Assembly (NCBI GenBank): GCA_014382585.1
Contig: JACNJL010000030.1
Span: forward strand, 36,535 to 100,534
Direction: 5' to 3'
Length of the DNA: 64,000 nt
Origin: Limisphaerales bacterium
GTDB lineage: Bacteria; Verrucomicrobiota; Verrucomicrobiia; Limisphaerales; UBA1100
Part shown: positions 19,331-27,238 of the stretch, one piece after another
Layout: each line of letters opens with the position of its first letter
Numbering within the stretch: position 1 is the stretch's first letter
Translations under genes and position numbers: made by a program
Notes under the pieces: model-generated
What the model was told of the DNA's origin: nothing
What the model saw: the letters and a program-made list of their open reading frames with translations, nothing else
The model's database searches: none

Positions 19331-21232
19331 TCATTGGCCGCCGGCCTGCAACTTTTTCAAGTCCGGCAAATCGTAATGCTGCAGGGCGCGGGGGTGGATG
19401 GTATGGAGATGGCGGTTGGCTTGGCGATCGGTCATCAATGTTTTCCATGAGGCCAAGCCATTGTGCAGGGTGAGCGGACTGATGAGCCGGGGCTCCAGCG
19501 CGGCGGCGTGTTGCGCGGCGGTCGTGGTTTCGCCGTGGGCGATGAGGTGGACGCGCTGGGTCTTGTGATGTTCGGCGAGCCATCGGGCGCATTGCAAAAT
19601 ATCCTCGGTGCGCAGGGCGAGAAACGAGCGGCCCAGGAGATAACCGATATACCAATCGGCGCCGGGGAATCGCCAGTTGCGCGTGGCGGTTTCGCCGAGG
19701 TCGCGCAGATCCACAATCATCACCGGATGCCCCGCGGCGCGTAGTTTGTTGGCGGCGGCCCGGGCGCTGTTTAACCCCTCGGTGGGGGTGATCAATACCG
19801 GCACCTTATCGCCCTCGGGCCAGTGCAAGGCGGGCAAACTAATGCCGGCCTCCGGGTGCCACACCATCGGGCGAGGTTGACCGGCATGGCGGATGAACAT
19901 CATCCCCTCGGCCGGCGGCAGTTCAGCAACGCGTCGAATGCCGGTGATCTGCTGAAGTCGATCCCGCGTGAGGGCCGGGCGTTGGGCGGCCCAATGTTGT
20001 TCATCGGCAACAAACCAATCAAAAATCGAGCGCGCATCCTTGAGCAAGAGCACTTGCCCCTTCGGCGTCACCTGCAGGTCGGCATCGTTGCGCACGGGCA
20101 CGTTGTCCGGTTCCTTGATTTCAATCATGCGCCCCTGCAGCCAACGGGCGAAAAAGCGGGCGGCCCCTTCGCGTAGGCGGCGACTGAAGCCGTGCTTTTC
20201 ATTGGCCTCGACCAACGTCACGCGCTCGGGATGGCCGAGCACGGTGTACGCGCGTTGCGCCTGACGCAAGGCTTCCCAAGTGCCTTCGATCGGCACGAAA
20301 TCCTGGGTGGCGGCAAGGATCAGCGTGGGTTTGGGGGCGCGAGCGAGGATGAAATCCGGATGATCAAAACCCTCGCGGATCTGCGCGAAAAGATTTTGCT
20401 CCGCATCGCCCGGGCCGGGGGATTCATTTTTGCGCCGGTGCGTGGTTATGAAACAACCCGGCGCCGCAGCCACGATGCGGTCATCGTACGCCATCAAAAA
20501 ACTCGTCAAATTGCCCCCGCCAGAATTGCCCATGCAACCAAGCCGCTGGGCGTTCACATCCGGTCGGTCGGCCAGATAATCCAGCGCGCGGACGCCGTCC
20601 CATACCATCCAACGGCCCAGCCCGCCTCCGAGCAGAATGGGCGCCGGCCCGAGCACGGCGTGTTCGCTGGTAGGCTTGCGCGGCGCGCGGCCTTCGGCAT
20701 CGAGCAGCTGCCGTCGTTCGCCTTGGCCGATGGGGTCGTAACACAGCACCACAAACCCGTGCTGCACGAGCAGGCGGTTGGCCTTTTGATATTCCTTGTA
20801 CGCCTTGCCGTTGGCCGAGTGACCGCACGGATGGAGCACGGCCGGAAACGGCCCCTTGCCCGCGGGCCGGTAGACATTCGCCGTCACGTGAAATCCCGGT
20901 CGACTCTCGAAGAGCACCTTTTCGATCGTGAACCCTTCCTCGCGCAACACGCCCGTCACGTACGCATTCAGCGGCGTGCGCTCGGGCATTTTCCCGAGAG
21001 TCCATTGAAGAAACGTTTTTCGTTTCGCCTGATACGCTGCCAGTGCCTCGGGGGTTTTGAGCGCGATTTCCAGATCCTTCAGGCGCTGATCCAGCTTGGC
21101 GTGCACCAGTTTTCGCAGATAGGCGCGCATCATCTGCTGTTCTTTATCCGCATTAAAATCCGGCGGCAACACCCGCAGGGCAGCCGGCACCGTTTGCGCC
21201 GCGGCCAACAGAATGAGGATCAGGCGAACCAT
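19331..21232 (-). CDS. Acetyl-xylan-esterase-like protein with two hydrolase-type halves
   Basis: 633 residues from the ATG at 21230-21232, which opens a leader (MVRLILILLAAAQTVPAA). The N-terminal half has LHPCGHSANGK, nucleophile elbow GNSGGG (Ser237), Asp311 (ATQDFVPIEG) and His347 (NEKHGFS), a full catalytic set of the AXE1-like alpha/beta hydrolases. The C-terminal half (from ~430) repeats the fold (VPVLITPTEGLNSARAAANK, MIVDLRDLGET), but its elbow reads AHGETTTA with Glu where Ser would be, so it is probably non-catalytic. The likely role is deacylation of a polysaccharide. It precedes the RidA gene by 43 bp. Confidence 0.83.
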   Translation of the reverse strand: MVRLILILLAAAQTVPAALRVLPPDFNADKEQQMMRAYLRKLVHAKLDQRLKDLEIALKTPEALAAYQAKRKTFLQWTLGKMPERTPLNAYVTGVLREEGFTIEKVLFESRPGFHVTANVYRPAGKGPFPAVLHPCGHSANGKAYKEYQKANRLLVQHGFVVLCYDPIGQGERRQLLDAEGRAPRKPTSEHAVLGPAPILLGGGLGRWMVWDGVRALDYLADRPDVNAQRLGCMGNSGGGNLTSFLMAYDDRIVAAAPGCFITTHRRKNESPGPGDAEQNLFAQIREGFDHPDFILARAPKPTLILAATQDFVPIEGTWEALRQAQRAYTVLGHPERVTLVEANEKHGFSRRLREGAARFFARWLQGRMIEIKEPDNVPVRNDADLQVTPKGQVLLLKDARSIFDWFVADEQHWAAQRPALTRDRLQQITGIRRVAELPPAEGMMFIRHAGQPRPMVWHPEAGISLPALHWPEGDKVPVLITPTEGLNSARAAANKLRAAGHPVMIVDLRDLGETATRNWRFPGADWYIGYLLGRSFLALRTEDILQCARWLAEHHKTQRVHLIAHGETTTAAQHAAALEPRLISPLTLHNGLASWKTLMTDRQANRHLHTIHPRALQHYDLPDLKKLQAGGQ

Positions 21233-21302
21233 GCGGTCTAGTTTGGCGGGGCCAACTAAAGGGCGCAACTCTTTCGCGGCGCGGGCGCGGAGAGCGTAGA
21301 CA

Positions 21303-21361
21303 GGGGCAAGGTGGAACTTGCCCCTCCCGAGGCCGTGGGAGGAACGAGTTCCACCTCGTCC
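21303..21361. repeat. Two adjacent hairpin-forming repeats
   Basis: GGGGCAAG-TGGAAC-type sequence forms a stem at 21303-21324 (GGGGCAAG and CTTGCCCC around GTGGAA). A second smaller stem with related core sequence (ACGAG/CTCGT around TTCCAC) lies at 21342-21360. The shared core suggests two degenerate copies of one palindromic element. They sit in a 189-bp spacer downstream of a DUF1501 gene, where a transcription-terminating or REP-like role is possible. Confidence 0.5.
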
Positions 21362-21421
21362 CTATTGATAGTCCCTATGATTGAATTCGGGGATCGCGAA
21401 CGGACGGCTTCCTGAAATTCC

Positions 21422-22765
21422 CTAGAACAACGGCAGGGGATTGCCGTCGCAGAGCTGGAAGGGGCGGTCGAGTTGATCGTGCAGTTCGGTGCGCGGGTCG
21501 ATGCCCATGGCGCGGAAGGCGGTGGCGTGGATGTCCGCCGGGGAACAGGCGCCGGCCGCGGGTTCCGTTCCCTTCTTGTTGCTGGCGCCGTACACCTGAC
21601 CGCCCTGAATGCCGCCGCCGGCGTAGGCCAGCGAGTAGACATTCGGATAATGATCGCGGCCGCCGTTGCCGTTCACCTTGGGCGTACGGCCGAAGTCGGT
21701 GAGGAATACCACTAGGGTTTCCTCCAACATGCCGCGCATCTCCAGGTCGGTGAGCAGGGCGGATACGGATCGGTCAAAGACAGGCAGGAGCCGGTCTTTC
21801 ATTTTTGGAAAATGATTGCGGTGCGTATCCCAGTTGTCCCCACTACCGCCAGCAAGGTCGCTGGCGGAGAGGAGGGTTTGCACGACGGGCACACCGGCCT
21901 CGACCAGACGTCGGGAAAGTAGGAGGGATTGGCCGCCCATGTGGTCGCCGTACATATGGCGGATCTTGGGATCCTCCTTCTCTAGATCGTAGGCATCGCG
22001 CACCGGCGACCCGAGCAGCATATCGGCGGCCATGCGGGAATAATGATCGAGTTGCTCGTAGGCCTTCTCTTCACTGCGCGCGTTGTCCAGTTGGGTGAGC
22101 AAGGCGCGGCGGTCGGCGATGCGGCTCTTGTCGAGGTTCAGCTTCAGGTTCAGCTCGCGGTCGGTGTAGCGGTTAACGCCGCGCCACGGTTCGCCGGCCG
22201 GCGTGCGCACGAGAATGGGATCGTACTGGGAGCCGAGCCAGCCACCGTGTTCTCCAGATTGCTGGCCGCCGTTGTCGAACATCGAGTACGGCATGCGGAT
22301 GGCCCTAGGGGTGCCGGCGGCCGGGTTGTGGAAATAGGACATCATCGATGCCAGCGACGGCCAGTTCTTGTTGCTCTTGGGCTTGGCCCCCACGGGGTTG
22401 TGGCCGGTCATATTCACGTACATGGCCGAGCCGTGGCCGCCGTGCTTGTGATGCACAGAGCGCACAATGGCGAGCTTGTCCGAGTGCTTGGCTAGCATCG
22501 GGAGGTGTTCGCAGAAATGAATGCCGGGCGTGGCGGTCTTGATGTGTTTGAATTCGCCACGAATTTCCGAAGGCGCTTCGGGCTTGGGATCGAACGATTC
22601 ATAGTGGCTCATGCCACCCCACGTGTAGACGATGATACACGATTTGGCCTTGCGCTGCGGCGCGGTGGTGCTGGCGATGGCCTTGAAATAGGTGGGCAAC
22701 GTCAGCCCAGCTAATCCCACGCTGGTGCGCAGGAAATCTCTTCGGCTATGGTTCAGGCTCAACAT
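21422..22765 (-). CDS. DUF1501 protein (Tat-exported)
   Basis: A 447-residue member of DUF1501 (PF07394), an alkaline-phosphatase/sulfatase-superfold family abundant in PVC bacteria and of unknown activity. A twin-arginine leader (SRRDFLRTSVGLAGLTLP) is at the N-terminus. Family features: WGGMSHYESFDPKPEAPSEIRG, HKHGGHGSAMYVNMTGH, LLSRRLVEAGVPVVQ, FLTDFGRTPKVNGNGGRDHYP and the AYAGGGIQGG loop. It lacks the sulfatase CxPxR motif. The gene is 71 bp downstream of the LRR-VHL gene on the same strand. It is one of two intact DUF1501 genes in the window; a third copy survives only as a fragment near 36100. Confidence 0.93.
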   Translation of the reverse strand: MLSLNHSRRDFLRTSVGLAGLTLPTYFKAIASTTAPQRKAKSCIIVYTWGGMSHYESFDPKPEAPSEIRGEFKHIKTATPGIHFCEHLPMLAKHSDKLAIVRSVHHKHGGHGSAMYVNMTGHNPVGAKPKSNKNWPSLASMMSYFHNPAAGTPRAIRMPYSMFDNGGQQSGEHGGWLGSQYDPILVRTPAGEPWRGVNRYTDRELNLKLNLDKSRIADRRALLTQLDNARSEEKAYEQLDHYSRMAADMLLGSPVRDAYDLEKEDPKIRHMYGDHMGGQSLLLSRRLVEAGVPVVQTLLSASDLAGGSGDNWDTHRNHFPKMKDRLLPVFDRSVSALLTDLEMRGMLEETLVVFLTDFGRTPKVNGNGGRDHYPNVYSLAYAGGGIQGGQVYGASNKKGTEPAAGACSPADIHATAFRAMGIDPRTELHDQLDRPFQLCDGNPLPLF

Positions 22766-22836
22766 CGATTCTTGGACGTCCGACTGAAAGAAATCTACCG
22801 GATTAAATCGGATTTTTCAAGATTTGCCCCCCCCGA

Positions 22837-23694
22837 TTATTTCGGAATCACGGCCAGAGCAAACTTGGTGCCTGCGACAAAATAGCCGAGCGGCTTGTCT
22901 TTGCTATCGGTCACCATCCACACGGCGTCGGAGTAGGTGTTTTGCTTGCGTTCGGCGCCCTTGGAAATTTCGCCGTAGAGTTTTTTACCGCCCCCATAGT
23001 CAACCCAGTAGAGCTTCACATTCTGGTCACTCTTGTTTTGGAACGTGATGATAAGGAAGGAGCCGGGCTTGCTCTTGGCCGGCGGTTTATCCGAGCCGCC
23101 GACGGCCAGCCATTTGAGGTTTTCCTCCGGCTTGGGTTCCTCTTTTTTCACGATCACAATCTTGCTGAGATCGACGCCCTTCACGATTTTCAGATTAGGC
23201 AGGGCCTTGTTGAGCTTGGCCACGCCGTCGTCGGTTACCTCGGTTTGCCAGACGTACAGTTGCTTGAGGTTTTTGAGGCCGCTCAATTGGTCCAGCGCCT
23301 TGTCCGTAATCTTGGTGCCGTACAGGTTGAGATACTCAAGGTTCTCCAGACCGGCCAGATGAGGGACGCCCGCATCGTCCACGGCCGTGCGTTCCAGGTG
23401 CAGGCGCTTGAGCTTGGACAGGCCCTTGAGGTGCTTGAGGCCTTCACTGGTGATTTTCGTGTCGCGCAGGTTCAGTGCCACCACGGTTTTCAGAGCCGCC
23501 ACGGCGGATAGGCCGTCATCTTCGAGGTCACGGCCGCGTAGGTGAAATTCCACCTCCCACGCGTCCTGTTCCCCGGGCCAGGGCAGGACGAGGCCGCCAC
23601 TTTTTTCGATTGCTGAAACCACCGATTTATCCGCAGCCAATCCCGCCGGCAGGCCGATGCCTAGGAGGAGTCCAATGATCAATGCTTTTTTCAT
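22837..23694 (-). CDS. Secreted leucine-rich-repeat protein with VHL-like C-terminal domain
   Basis: 285 residues. Signal peptide 1-21; bacterial-type LRR units at about 55-175 (VALNLRDTKITSEGLKHLKG and three similar). After a Lys/Glu/Pro linker, residues 213-285 match the beta domain of the von Hippel-Lindau protein. Aligned by eye, Trp230, Tyr240, Tyr254 and Trp259 correspond to human Trp88, Tyr98, Tyr112 and Trp117. Thr253 replaces Ser111 and Ala257 replaces His115. The aromatic residues of the hydroxyproline pocket are thus kept, the two polar ones changed. The same domain ends the esterase at 31219-32976. Both LRR and VHL parts suggest protein or ligand binding rather than catalysis. It lies between the sialidase-like and DUF1501 genes on one strand. 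Confidence 0.85.
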   Translation of the reverse strand: MKKALIIGLLLGIGLPAGLAADKSVVSAIEKSGGLVLPWPGEQDAWEVEFHLRGRDLEDDGLSAVAALKTVVALNLRDTKITSEGLKHLKGLSKLKRLHLERTAVDDAGVPHLAGLENLEYLNLYGTKITDKALDQLSGLKNLKQLYVWQTEVTDDGVAKLNKALPNLKIVKGVDLSKIVIVKKEEPKPEENLKWLAVGGSDKPPAKSKPGSFLIITFQNKSDQNVKLYWVDYGGGKKLYGEISKGAERKQNTYSDAVWMVTDSKDKPLGYFVAGTKFALAVIPK

Positions 23695-23713
23695 GGAATG
23701 ATTTTGTTGAGGG

Positions 23714-24865
23714 TTAGTTTAAATTCTTGGGAACGGATCCGTTGCCGGTCAGTTTGCCGCCATCGAGAATCCACGCGAGGTTGAACCGTGCCACGGCTGA
23801 GCCGCCTTTGGGGCCGCCTTCGAAATGATGAAAAATCATGCCTTCGGTGATGGTGCCCGGTCGGCCGGAGGTCATTGAGGAATAGGCGTGGCGGCCTTGG
23901 TACACCAGCTTCTTGATCGGCCAAGTCTTGCCGCCATCGAAGCTGGCCCACACCGTGCCGCGGTCACGGCCGGAAGGGCTGTCGCAGTTGCTGTAGATCA
24001 GGATGTCATGCCCTTTCACGGCCAAGCGCGTGAGGCCGGCCATGCAGCCGTAGTTGGTGTTCTGTGGACCGTCGGGCAGCACTTCGCAGAAGGTCAGGTT
24101 CTTCCAGGTATGACCTCCGTCCGTGCTGGTGGCGGTCCAGCGCCGGCGCGGGTTGGCGCCTTCCTCGGCCCAGTGCCGGCGGGAGTTGTAATAGAGTGTA
24201 CCGTCGCTCAGCTCGGCGAGCGTCGCCTCACCGGTGCCCTTGGCGGGGAAGGGCTCACTGGCCTGCCACGTCTTGCCACCGTCATCACTGTAAATTGCGT
24301 TGGTGTAATGCTCGGGCCATTTGCTGCGATTGTTTTGGCCAGCGTACCAGCGGGAAGGGCGGATCAGACGTCCCTTGTGTTTGCCGTGGCGCAAGGTGAT
24401 GCCGTGTTCGTTCATGTGCATGGACGGCGCATTGCCTTTGGAATCGGGCTTGATCTTGGTGGGAATCTTCTTCCACGACTTGCCGTCATCGCTGCTCACG
24501 TACACGTGGATCGGGGCGGGCGGATGGCGATCTTCCACAAACGCGATGATGTCGCCATTGGCTTCGTTGACGGTGACGCCGCCCGGTTGGAAGCCGGGCT
24601 TGGCGATGATAATTTCCGGTCCCCACGTCTTGCCGCCATCCTCGCTGCGCTTGGCGCGTACATGGCTGGTACCCCAAGTGGCGATGACTGTGCCTTTCAT
24701 GGAAACCACAATGTTGCCGAACCGTTCGCCCTTGAAGACTTGTTGCAGGTCCATGTGGGGTTTTTCCAAATGCGGCTTCAAGGGGCCTTCCACTTCAGCG
24801 GCCGTGGTAATGCTTTGGCCCCACACCATCACGGCGGTCATCAACATAAGAAATGGTTTTTGCAT
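23714..24865 (-). CDS. BNR/Asp-box sialidase-like propeller protein
   Basis: 383 residues from the ATG at 24863-24865; in-frame ATGs at 24883 and 24901 are possible and no start has a strong ribosome-binding site. The leader is MQKPFLMLMTAVMVWGQ... Five Asp-box signatures are visible (SEDGGKTW, SSDDGKSW, SDDGGKTW, STDGGHTW, SFDGGKTW), the mark of a six-bladed sialidase-type propeller. RPSRWYAGQNN and RDRGTVWASFDGG could contribute active-site Arg residues, but the full sialidase set is not confirmed, so the substrate may be another glycan. It is upstream of the LRR-VHL gene (19 bp), probably in one transcript. Confidence 0.82.
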   Translation of the reverse strand: MQKPFLMLMTAVMVWGQSITTAAEVEGPLKPHLEKPHMDLQQVFKGERFGNIVVSMKGTVIATWGTSHVRAKRSEDGGKTWGPEIIIAKPGFQPGGVTVNEANGDIIAFVEDRHPPAPIHVYVSSDDGKSWKKIPTKIKPDSKGNAPSMHMNEHGITLRHGKHKGRLIRPSRWYAGQNNRSKWPEHYTNAIYSDDGGKTWQASEPFPAKGTGEATLAELSDGTLYYNSRRHWAEEGANPRRRWTATSTDGGHTWKNLTFCEVLPDGPQNTNYGCMAGLTRLAVKGHDILIYSNCDSPSGRDRGTVWASFDGGKTWPIKKLVYQGRHAYSSMTSGRPGTITEGMIFHHFEGGPKGGSAVARFNLAWILDGGKLTGNGSVPKNLN

Positions 24866-24963
24866 ACGGCCCAAGAGTGCCATCACAGCATCCGTTGTCA
24901 ACGGGTTCGATCGGAGTTATTCACTGGTCAAGGCTCGAACGGTTTTCTAGGGTCGCTCATTCC

Positions 24964-25830
24964 ATGCGCTGGTGTTGGTTCATATTGATCTGTCTGTTGG
25001 GATTATCAGGGGCGACGGGCTGTCTGACGGCCGGAGGCGCGGCGGTGCGCGGTCTGGATCCGGAAGCGAACGAGCGGGCGGTGCCATTGACTGCGGAGGA
25101 AATTGCCGCGCGGTATCGGGCGGCCGAACGGTCGCGGGCCAGTGCCACGGAAGCGGGGGTCGTGTTCACCTACCAGCGGGATATTCGGATAACCGATTTC
25201 GATTCGGAAGGCGAAGTGGAGCGCTTGCAGACCCGGCGGTTTCAGTCGTTCACCGATAATCGTGTACCCGTGCTGGTGCGGCGCGACGGCAAGGAGCCGA
25301 CCCCGGAACAGGTGGCCAAGGAACATCGCAAGATCCGCAAAACGCAATTGAAGTTCTTGGGCACCCAACAACAGGGCGGAACGGCGGGCGAAGAAACGGA
25401 TGAAGGCGATGCGCGATTGATCGTGCGCCAGATTGAACAGTACGGGGAACGGTTTGAGCCGCACCTGCTCGGCACGGAATCAGTGCAAGGTCGGCCGGCG
25501 TTTAAGCTGCAGTTTTTTGTGAAACCGGGCGAGGTGTTCAAGGACCCGATTGTGAACCTCGTGCTGCATCACCTGATCATCAAGGTATGGATCGACCGGG
25601 AGGAATTTCATTTGTCCAAGCTGGAGGCCGAACTGGCCAATCCGCTGTACGCCATCGGCGGGCTGGCCGCCAAGCTGGAGCGGTTTAAGGTGGTGGCCGT
25701 ACAGAAACGGTTGTCATCCCGGGTCTGGACGGACGGCGAAGTGCGGGCCGAGGCGGCCGGGCGCGTGTTGTTTGATCCTTTTACCGTGCGCTTTGAAAGC
25801 ACGTCCTCCGCCTTCGAGCCGCTCAAGTGA
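24964..25830 (+). CDS. Hypothetical lipoprotein
   Basis: 288 residues from the ATG at 24964. The N-terminus MRWCWFILICLLGLSGATGC is a lipoprotein-type leader with Cys20 as the likely lipidation site. The rest is soluble, charged and beta-rich (VVFTYQRDIRITDFDSEGEV, FVKPGEVFKDPIVNLVLHH, IIKVWIDREEFHLSKLEAEL), reminiscent of LolA/MucB-like half-barrels that bind acyl chains, but no family signature is certain. It is a single plus-strand gene between two minus-strand runs, divergent from the sialidase-like gene and convergent with the beta-helix gene (16 bp apart). Function unknown. Confidence 0.75.
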   Translation: MRWCWFILICLLGLSGATGCLTAGGAAVRGLDPEANERAVPLTAEEIAARYRAAERSRASATEAGVVFTYQRDIRITDFDSEGEVERLQTRRFQSFTDNRVPVLVRRDGKEPTPEQVAKEHRKIRKTQLKFLGTQQQGGTAGEETDEGDARLIVRQIEQYGERFEPHLLGTESVQGRPAFKLQFFVKPGEVFKDPIVNLVLHHLIIKVWIDREEFHLSKLEAELANPLYAIGGLAAKLERFKVVAVQKRLSSRVWTDGEVRAEAAGRVLFDPFTVRFESTSSAFEPLK

Positions 25831-25846
25831 GCCGTCACGGCGCACG

Positions 25847-27190
25847 TCACGAATCGATCGTCTTCACATTGCCCTCGATGGGCTTGCCGGAAGTTTTGCC
25901 GACTGAATTGTGCGCTGCAGAGTTGCCTTCGCCCGGGCCGATAAACCGAATGGCGTGTTGGGCGACGGGTTGCTCTCGGGTGTCGTGCAGGGTGTTGCCG
26001 GTGAGGGTTACGTGGCTGCAGTTGTCGCCGGCTACGCCGATGGCGCCGTTGAGGAACTGGCTGCCGCTGATGTTGATGCGCTCGCATTTTTCCAGTTCCA
26101 GTAGCGCAGTGAGGTCGGGTTGGCCTTCGGCGGTTTCGTCATGGATGCCGCAGCCGGTGAAGGTGATGTCGCTGGAGCCGGTGAATCGCACGCCGGTGCC
26201 GTACGCTGGGGTGTGGCGGCGGAAGGTGTTGCCGCTCACGTTGATAAGGCGGGAGTCCTCGATAAGCAGGTTGCGGTGGTCGCAGGAATAAATCGTGTTG
26301 CCGCTCAGGGCGATGCCGTAGCAGCCGGTGAGGTGCACGTTGTTTTCCTGGCTGCCGATGATGTTGCCGCTAATGGCAAAGAGGCCGGGCGGCCGGGATT
26401 GATCGGGCGTTTCCTTGATGCGGATGTTCGCGCCCTCGGGCGAGCCGGTGGCTTGAATGGTGTTCGATGCGATGGTCACCTCGTTCACGCTGGCGCCTTC
26501 GGCAGTGGTATCGATGTAAATCTCGGCCGTCGGCTCAGGTTCGGTCTGATGAGATTTGTGGTTGTTGTACTCGATGTCGTTGCCGGTGATCTGCAGGTTG
26601 CGCACTTCCGACCGGTCGAGTCGGATGCCGCCCAGCCGGTTGTAGCTGATGTGGCTGCTAGCAATGTTGATCTGGTGCAGATTCACGCCATCGAGATACA
26701 CGCCCACGCCGGTGTTGAAATAAAGGTGGCAATGACTGATGAGTACGTTGCGATTGCGTTGGATGAGATGAATGCCATGCCGACAGCGCGTGACTAGTAC
26801 GCCTTCGAATACGGATTGCATCGTCTCGATCAGCTCAAATCCATCCGCCTCCGCGTGCGCGCCCTCCACTTCGATGTTGCGGATGGTTGGTAGGCGTTGA
26901 TGTGAGGCGACGTTGCCCTTGCGGCTGCCCGGATCGCCCGTGCCGCCATGCGTGCCCACCAGCCGGAACGCCGGTCCCTTGCCGGCCATCACCACCCGCG
27001 CCGTGCCGCCCGTGCCGTCGATGCCCAACGGTCCGCGTTCGGCGAGCTTGATCTCGATGGGCTGGGTGATGCGATAGGTGCCCGGCGGAAAATGCAACAC
27101 GCCGTCGCCCATCGCCAAGGCGTGCTGAATCGCCTCGGTATCATCCGCCTTCCCATCCCCAATCGCCCCAAACCGCGTCACATTGCTCAT
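25847..27190 (-). CDS. Right-handed parallel beta-helix protein (pectate-lyase superfamily)
   Basis: 447 residues from the ATG at 27188-27190. The opening FGAIGDGKADDTEAIQHAL and HFPPGTYRITQPI are typical of the pectate-lyase-3/glycosyl-hydrolase-28-like helix fold. Coil repeats follow throughout (ITGNDIEYN, ISGNIIGSQENNVHLTGC, LSGNTIYSC, VSGNTFRRH), as in NosD/PbH1 proteins. No signal peptide or Tat leader is visible at either candidate start, unlike its neighbours, so it may be cytosolic. It is 48 bp downstream of the DUF1552 gene of pair 1 and probably co-transcribed. The reaction, if any, is unknown. Confidence 0.85.
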   Translation of the reverse strand: MSNVTRFGAIGDGKADDTEAIQHALAMGDGVLHFPPGTYRITQPIEIKLAERGPLGIDGTGGTARVVMAGKGPAFRLVGTHGGTGDPGSRKGNVASHQRLPTIRNIEVEGAHAEADGFELIETMQSVFEGVLVTRCRHGIHLIQRNRNVLISHCHLYFNTGVGVYLDGVNLHQINIASSHISYNRLGGIRLDRSEVRNLQITGNDIEYNNHKSHQTEPEPTAEIYIDTTAEGASVNEVTIASNTIQATGSPEGANIRIKETPDQSRPPGLFAISGNIIGSQENNVHLTGCYGIALSGNTIYSCDHRNLLIEDSRLINVSGNTFRRHTPAYGTGVRFTGSSDITFTGCGIHDETAEGQPDLTALLELEKCERINISGSQFLNGAIGVAGDNCSHVTLTGNTLHDTREQPVAQHAIRFIGPGEGNSAAHNSVGKTSGKPIEGNVKTIDS

Positions 27191-27238
27191 GGCAAAAAAC
27201 TGCCCGCACACACGAACGCTGTCAACGGTGCGGGGCGG

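Noticed and set aside
20192..21241. 349-codon plus-strand frame opposite the esterase at 19331
   Set aside because: Arg/His-rich shadow frame without homology signals or a leader.
21422..22765. DUF1501 as a thirteenth sulfatase
   Set aside because: It shares the superfold but has no CxPxR maturation motif.
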